Below are positions 6,541 to 8,147 of a stretch of 8,147 nucleotides of DNA, one piece after another (within the stretch, counting starts at the first letter, position 1; each line of letters begins with the position of its first letter). The position numbers were made by a program, and so were the translations under genes. Origin of the DNA: an uncultured bacterium (GTDB lineage: Bacteria; Gemmatimonadota; Gemmatimonadetes; Longimicrobiales; RSA9); contig CALBZE010000089.1 of the NCBI GenBank assembly GCA_937889645.1, forward strand, positions 1-8,147, written 5' to 3'. The notes beneath the pieces were generated by a model, which saw only the letters and a list, made by a program, of their open reading frames with translations, made no database searches and was not told the DNA's origin.

Positions 6541-6855
6541 GTGAGCAACCGCATCGACGCGCTCCGCAAGATGATCGAGCGCAATCCGAACGACCCGCGC
6601 CTCCGCTTCGGTCTCGCCCTCGAGCTCGAGAAGTTCGGCGAATGGGAGCAGGTCGTCACGGAGCTCCAGGCCTACCTCTCCCTCACCGACGACGAAGGAA
6701 ACGCCTGGGGTCGACTCGGCAACGCGCTGCGCCAGCTCGGGCGAGACGAGGAGGCAAAGGACGCCTACCGCAGGGGGATCGAGGCCGCCACGCGGCACGG
6801 CCACCCGAGCATGGCCGCGGAGTTCGAGGAGATCCTGGAGGAGTGGGAGGATTGA
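6541..6855 (+). CDS. Small tetratricopeptide-repeat protein
   Basis: A 104-residue soluble protein. Two TPR-like helix pairs are visible: about 18-50 (PRLRFGLALELEKFGEWEQ onward, then LQAYLSL) and about 54-88 (NAWGRLGNALRQLGRDEEA, then AYRRGI). Both carry the typical W/L-G-A-Y/F-A-P spacing loosely, and an acidic C-terminus (EEILEEWED) follows. There is no signal peptide or membrane segment. It probably binds a protein partner; which one is unknown. The start is GTG at 6541 with only a weak purine stretch (GAAGAC) in front, 20 nt after the channel stop, so it is likely co-transcribed with mscS. An interaction with the channel is possible but is only context. Confidence 0.85.
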   Translation: MSNRIDALRKMIERNPNDPRLRFGLALELEKFGEWEQVVTELQAYLSLTDDEGNAWGRLGNALRQLGRDEEAKDAYRRGIEAATRHGHPSMAAEFEEILEEWED

Positions 6856-6860
6856 GGCGA

Positions 6861-6878
6861 CGACGCGGCGCCGCGTCG
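6861..6878. terminator. 18-bp perfect palindrome after the TPR gene
   Basis: CGACGCGGCGCCGCGTCG reads the same on both strands and begins 5 nt after the TPR stop codon. As RNA it folds to a 7-bp stem with a GCGC loop, placed where the mscS-TPR transcript should end. No T-run follows, so termination would need to be U-tract independent. It may instead be a dimer-binding operator about 70 bp before the sigma-factor promoter. Confidence 0.4.
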
Positions 6879-6947
6879 ACCGGCGCCTTCACGCCCCGCG
6901 TCGCCTCGGCCCCGAACCGGCCGGACCCGCCGCCGCCGCGCCCCGCC

Positions 6948-6976
6948 TTGACCTCCCCCCACCCACCCCCTAACGT
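6948..6976 (+). promoter_or_regulatory. Sigma-70-like promoter of the ECF sigma / anti-sigma operon
   Basis: TTGACC (6948-6953, 5/6 to TTGACA) is followed by exactly 17 nt and TAACGT (6971-6976, keeping the T-A-...-T of TATAAT). Transcription should start near 6983, leaving about four bases before the ATG at 6987. There is no Shine-Dalgarno sequence, so the message is predicted to be nearly leaderless. This suggests housekeeping-sigma control rather than visible autoregulation; no SigR-type GGAAT...GTT pair is found upstream. Confidence 0.6.
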
Positions 6977-6983
6977 CCCGCCC
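6952..6983 (-). other. Putative G-quadruplex / i-motif across the sigma-factor promoter
   Basis: The plus strand has C runs of 6, 3, 5, 3 and 3 at 6955-6960, 6962-6964, 6966-6970, 6977-6979 and 6981-6983, with loops of 1, 1, 6 and 1 nt. The minus (template) strand therefore carries five G runs fitting a three-tetrad quadruplex. The 6-nt loop is precisely the -10 hexamer TAACGT. Folding is predicted from pattern only. Confidence 0.5.
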
Positions 6984-6986
6984 AGA

Positions 6987-7571
6987 ATGGATCGGAATTC
7001 CTCCTTCGAAGCCGAAGCCCTGCCGCACCTCGACGCGGTCTACCGCTTCGCTCTGCGCCTCACCGGGTCCCAGCCGGACGCGGAAGACCTCGTCCAGGAG
7101 ACCTTCCTGCGCGCCTACCGCGCATGGGAGCAGTACACGCCGGGAACTCGCGCCAAGAGCTGGCTCTTTACCATCTGCCGGAACATCTTCCTCAGGCAGC
7201 GGGAACGCAGCGTGCGACACGACGAGATCGTCCAGCAGGCGGCCGGCCGGACCGCCACCGCGGGCGCCCCGCCCGCCGAAGGGCTCCTCTTCGCCGCGAC
7301 CGCGCCCGACGACCCCGAGGGCTCCTTCTTCCGCGAGCTCGTCGACGAGTCCATCTTCGCCGCGATCGACGAGCTGCCGCAGGAGTTCCGCGACGTCGTC
7401 GTCCTCAGCGACCTCGAGGGACTCGCCTACGCCGAGATCGCCGAGGTGCTCGACATCCCCGTCGGCACCGTCAAGAGCCGACTCTTCCGCGGACGCAGGC
7501 AGCTCCAGGAGAAGCTCTACGCCTACGCCGTCGACCAGGGCTACATCAAGCCGCGCGCGAACCATGGATAG
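6987..7571 (+). CDS. ECF RNA polymerase sigma factor, SigR/RpoE-like
   Basis: A 194-residue sigma-70 family protein of ECF architecture. Region 2 (about 8-75) has HLDAVYRFALRLTGSQPDAE and DLVQETFLRAYRAWEQY, then W59-L and ICRNIFLRQRER for core binding and -10 recognition. A 40-residue Ala/Pro-rich linker (about 80-118) follows. Region 4 (about 119-182) has the DELPQEFRDVVVLSDLEGL and AYAEIAEVLDIPVGTVKSRL helix-turn-helix for -35 recognition. The DAEDLVQET and PGT-K-WL wording resembles SigR-type factors that govern thiol-oxidative stress. The stop overlaps the anti-sigma start by 8 nt, as expected for a cognate pair. The ATG at 6987 has no Shine-Dalgarno but sits just after a good promoter. 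The regulon is unknown. Confidence 0.94.
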   Translation: MDRNSSFEAEALPHLDAVYRFALRLTGSQPDAEDLVQETFLRAYRAWEQYTPGTRAKSWLFTICRNIFLRQRERSVRHDEIVQQAAGRTATAGAPPAEGLLFAATAPDDPEGSFFRELVDESIFAAIDELPQEFRDVVVLSDLEGLAYAEIAEVLDIPVGTVKSRLFRGRRQLQEKLYAYAVDQGYIKPRANHG

Positions 7572-7818
7572 GACCACCTGCCGCGAAGCCGTCGCCCGCC
7601 TCTACGAGTACCTCGACGGCGAGCTCACGCCCGAGGCCGCCGAGGCGGTCCGCAGACACTTCGAGATCTGCAAGCGCTGCTACCCGCAGCTCTGCTACTG
7701 CCAGGCCTTCCAGGAGGCGCTGCGCCGCGCGGCCCAGGGCCAGCCCTGCGCGCCCGACCACCTCCGCGCTCGCCTGGCCGAATTGCTCCGCTCCGAGGCC
7801 GCCCGACCCGACTCCTGA
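7564..7818 (+). CDS. Zinc-binding (ZAS) anti-sigma factor, RsrA-like
   Basis: An 84-residue soluble protein with the ZAS fold: C6 in the first helix, EYLDGELTPEEA-type middle (16-28), and H32-x3-C36-x2-C39 as zinc ligands. This HxxxCxxC signature is that of anti-sigma factors that hold ECF sigmas until zinc is lost on thiol oxidation. Extra cysteines C44, C46 and C61 and the absence of any transmembrane segment favour a cytoplasmic redox sensor over a membrane-tethered signal relay. Its ATG lies inside the last codons of the sigma gene in another frame, without its own ribosome binding site, so translation is probably coupled and the two made in fixed ratio. Confidence 0.92.
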   Translation: MDRTTCREAVARLYEYLDGELTPEAAEAVRRHFEICKRCYPQLCYCQAFQEALRRAAQGQPCAPDHLRARLAELLRSEAARPDS

Positions 7819-7920
7819 TCCCGCACCCGGCCGGCGCACGCGCCTTGCGTCCCCGACGCGCCGCCCTTGCGGAAAACCCGAAGGAAACCCGAACATATCC
7901 GCCGGCCACGGGTACCCCAT
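7819..7920. other. Intergenic region before gyrA with a tandem direct repeat
   Basis: The 102 bp holds no gene. GGAAAACCCGAA (7871-7882) is directly followed by GGAAACCCGAA (7883-7893), a tandem repeat differing by one A, forming the only AT-richer patch here, then ACATATCC. It may be an activator site or promoter element for gyrA. No -35/-10 pair with 16-18 nt spacing could be assigned, and no hairpin terminator for the anti-sigma transcript is evident. Confidence 0.5.
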
Positions 7921-8147
7921 ATGACCGATTTCACCGACGATTCCTACGCGACGAAGCACACGGGAGAAGAGCCGAAGATGGTGATGCCGCAGCGACGCGA
8001 ACGAGTCGTGACACGTCTGATCGAAGACGAAATGCGCGAGTCGTTCCTCGACTACTCGATGAGCGTGATCGTGCAGCGGGCGCTGCCGGACGTGCGCGAC
8101 GGGCTCAAGCCCGTGCACCGGCGCATCCTCTACGCCATGCACGAGCT
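7921..8147 (+). CDS. gyrA: DNA gyrase subunit A, N-terminal fragment (cut by window end)
   Basis: The first 75 codons of a type IIA topoisomerase A subunit, which cleaves and rejoins DNA and, with GyrB, introduces negative supercoils. The diagnostic block is FLDYSMSVIVQRALPDVRDG then LKPVHRRILYAMHE (about residues 42-75), matching the start of GyrA just before the winged-helix region. The catalytic Tyr lies beyond the window. ParC cannot be fully excluded from this fragment. ATG at 7921 gives a 19-residue acidic leader (TDFTDDSYATKHTGEE...). An ATG at 7978 lies about 10 nt after GGGAGA and is an equally plausible start, giving a conventional short N-terminus. It is on the same strand as the sigma/anti-sigma pair but probably has its own promoter. 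Confidence 0.9.
   Translation, partial: MTDFTDDSYATKHTGEEPKMVMPQRRERVVTRLIEDEMRESFLDYSMSVIVQRALPDVRDGLKPVHRRILYAMHE

Noticed and set aside
7867..7899. Sigma-70 promoter for gyrA (TTGCGG and CATATC)
   Set aside because: The spacing is 21 nt and both hexamers are poor; no alternative pair was better.
1..8147. Defence island, toxin-antitoxin, biosynthetic cluster or mobile element
   Set aside because: No transposase, integrase, nuclease, toxin or synthase families are present; genes are housekeeping or stress-related.

Overview
The window is GC-rich (roughly 70% by eye) bacterial chromosome with dense coding. It ends inside DNA gyrase subunit A. The composition, a signal peptide ending in Ala-Gln, start codons without a Shine-Dalgarno sequence, and the content (mechanosensitive channel, small TPR protein, SigR-type ECF sigma factor with zinc-binding anti-sigma, gyrA) would fit Gemmatimonadota or a similar high-GC phylum. 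That placement is inference. No tRNA, rRNA, transposase, CRISPR array or recognisable defence system is visible.

Layout. Positions 1-66 hold three short perfect hairpins. A small secreted protein with a JAMM/MPN-like metal-binding motif is on the minus strand (67-582). Facing away from it, across a 149-bp gap with three inverted repeats, is a DUF72 (YecE-like) TIM-barrel protein (732-1631). The DUF72 gene converges on a minus-strand pair: phosphoenolpyruvate synthase (5212 down to 2648), then a tandem universal stress protein (2651 down to 1734), coupled by a TTGA stop/start overlap. The convergent gap carries a 22-bp tandem repeat. The PEP synthase has a low-complexity linker of about 60 residues and a tail of about 65 residues whose DNA is rich in hairpins.

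Across a 93-bp divergent promoter region with dyads runs a plus-strand pair: an MscS-type channel (5306-6520) and a TPR protein (6541-6855), followed by an 18-bp perfect palindrome. Then come an ECF sigma factor (6987-7571) and its overlapping anti-sigma factor (7564-7818), with a recognisable promoter whose spacer and -10 box lie in a G-quadruplex-type C/G tract. gyrA starts at 7921 or slightly downstream and is cut by the window end.

Several genes have stress-related families: osmotic downshift (MscS), thiol or redox stress (ECF/ZAS pair) and universal stress protein. PEP synthase starts gluconeogenesis from pyruvate. I see no proven multi-gene novel system. The least ordinary signals are the sigma-factor promoter architecture, the structured ppsA-usp junction, the tandem repeat at 1633-1720 and the secreted JAMM-like protein.
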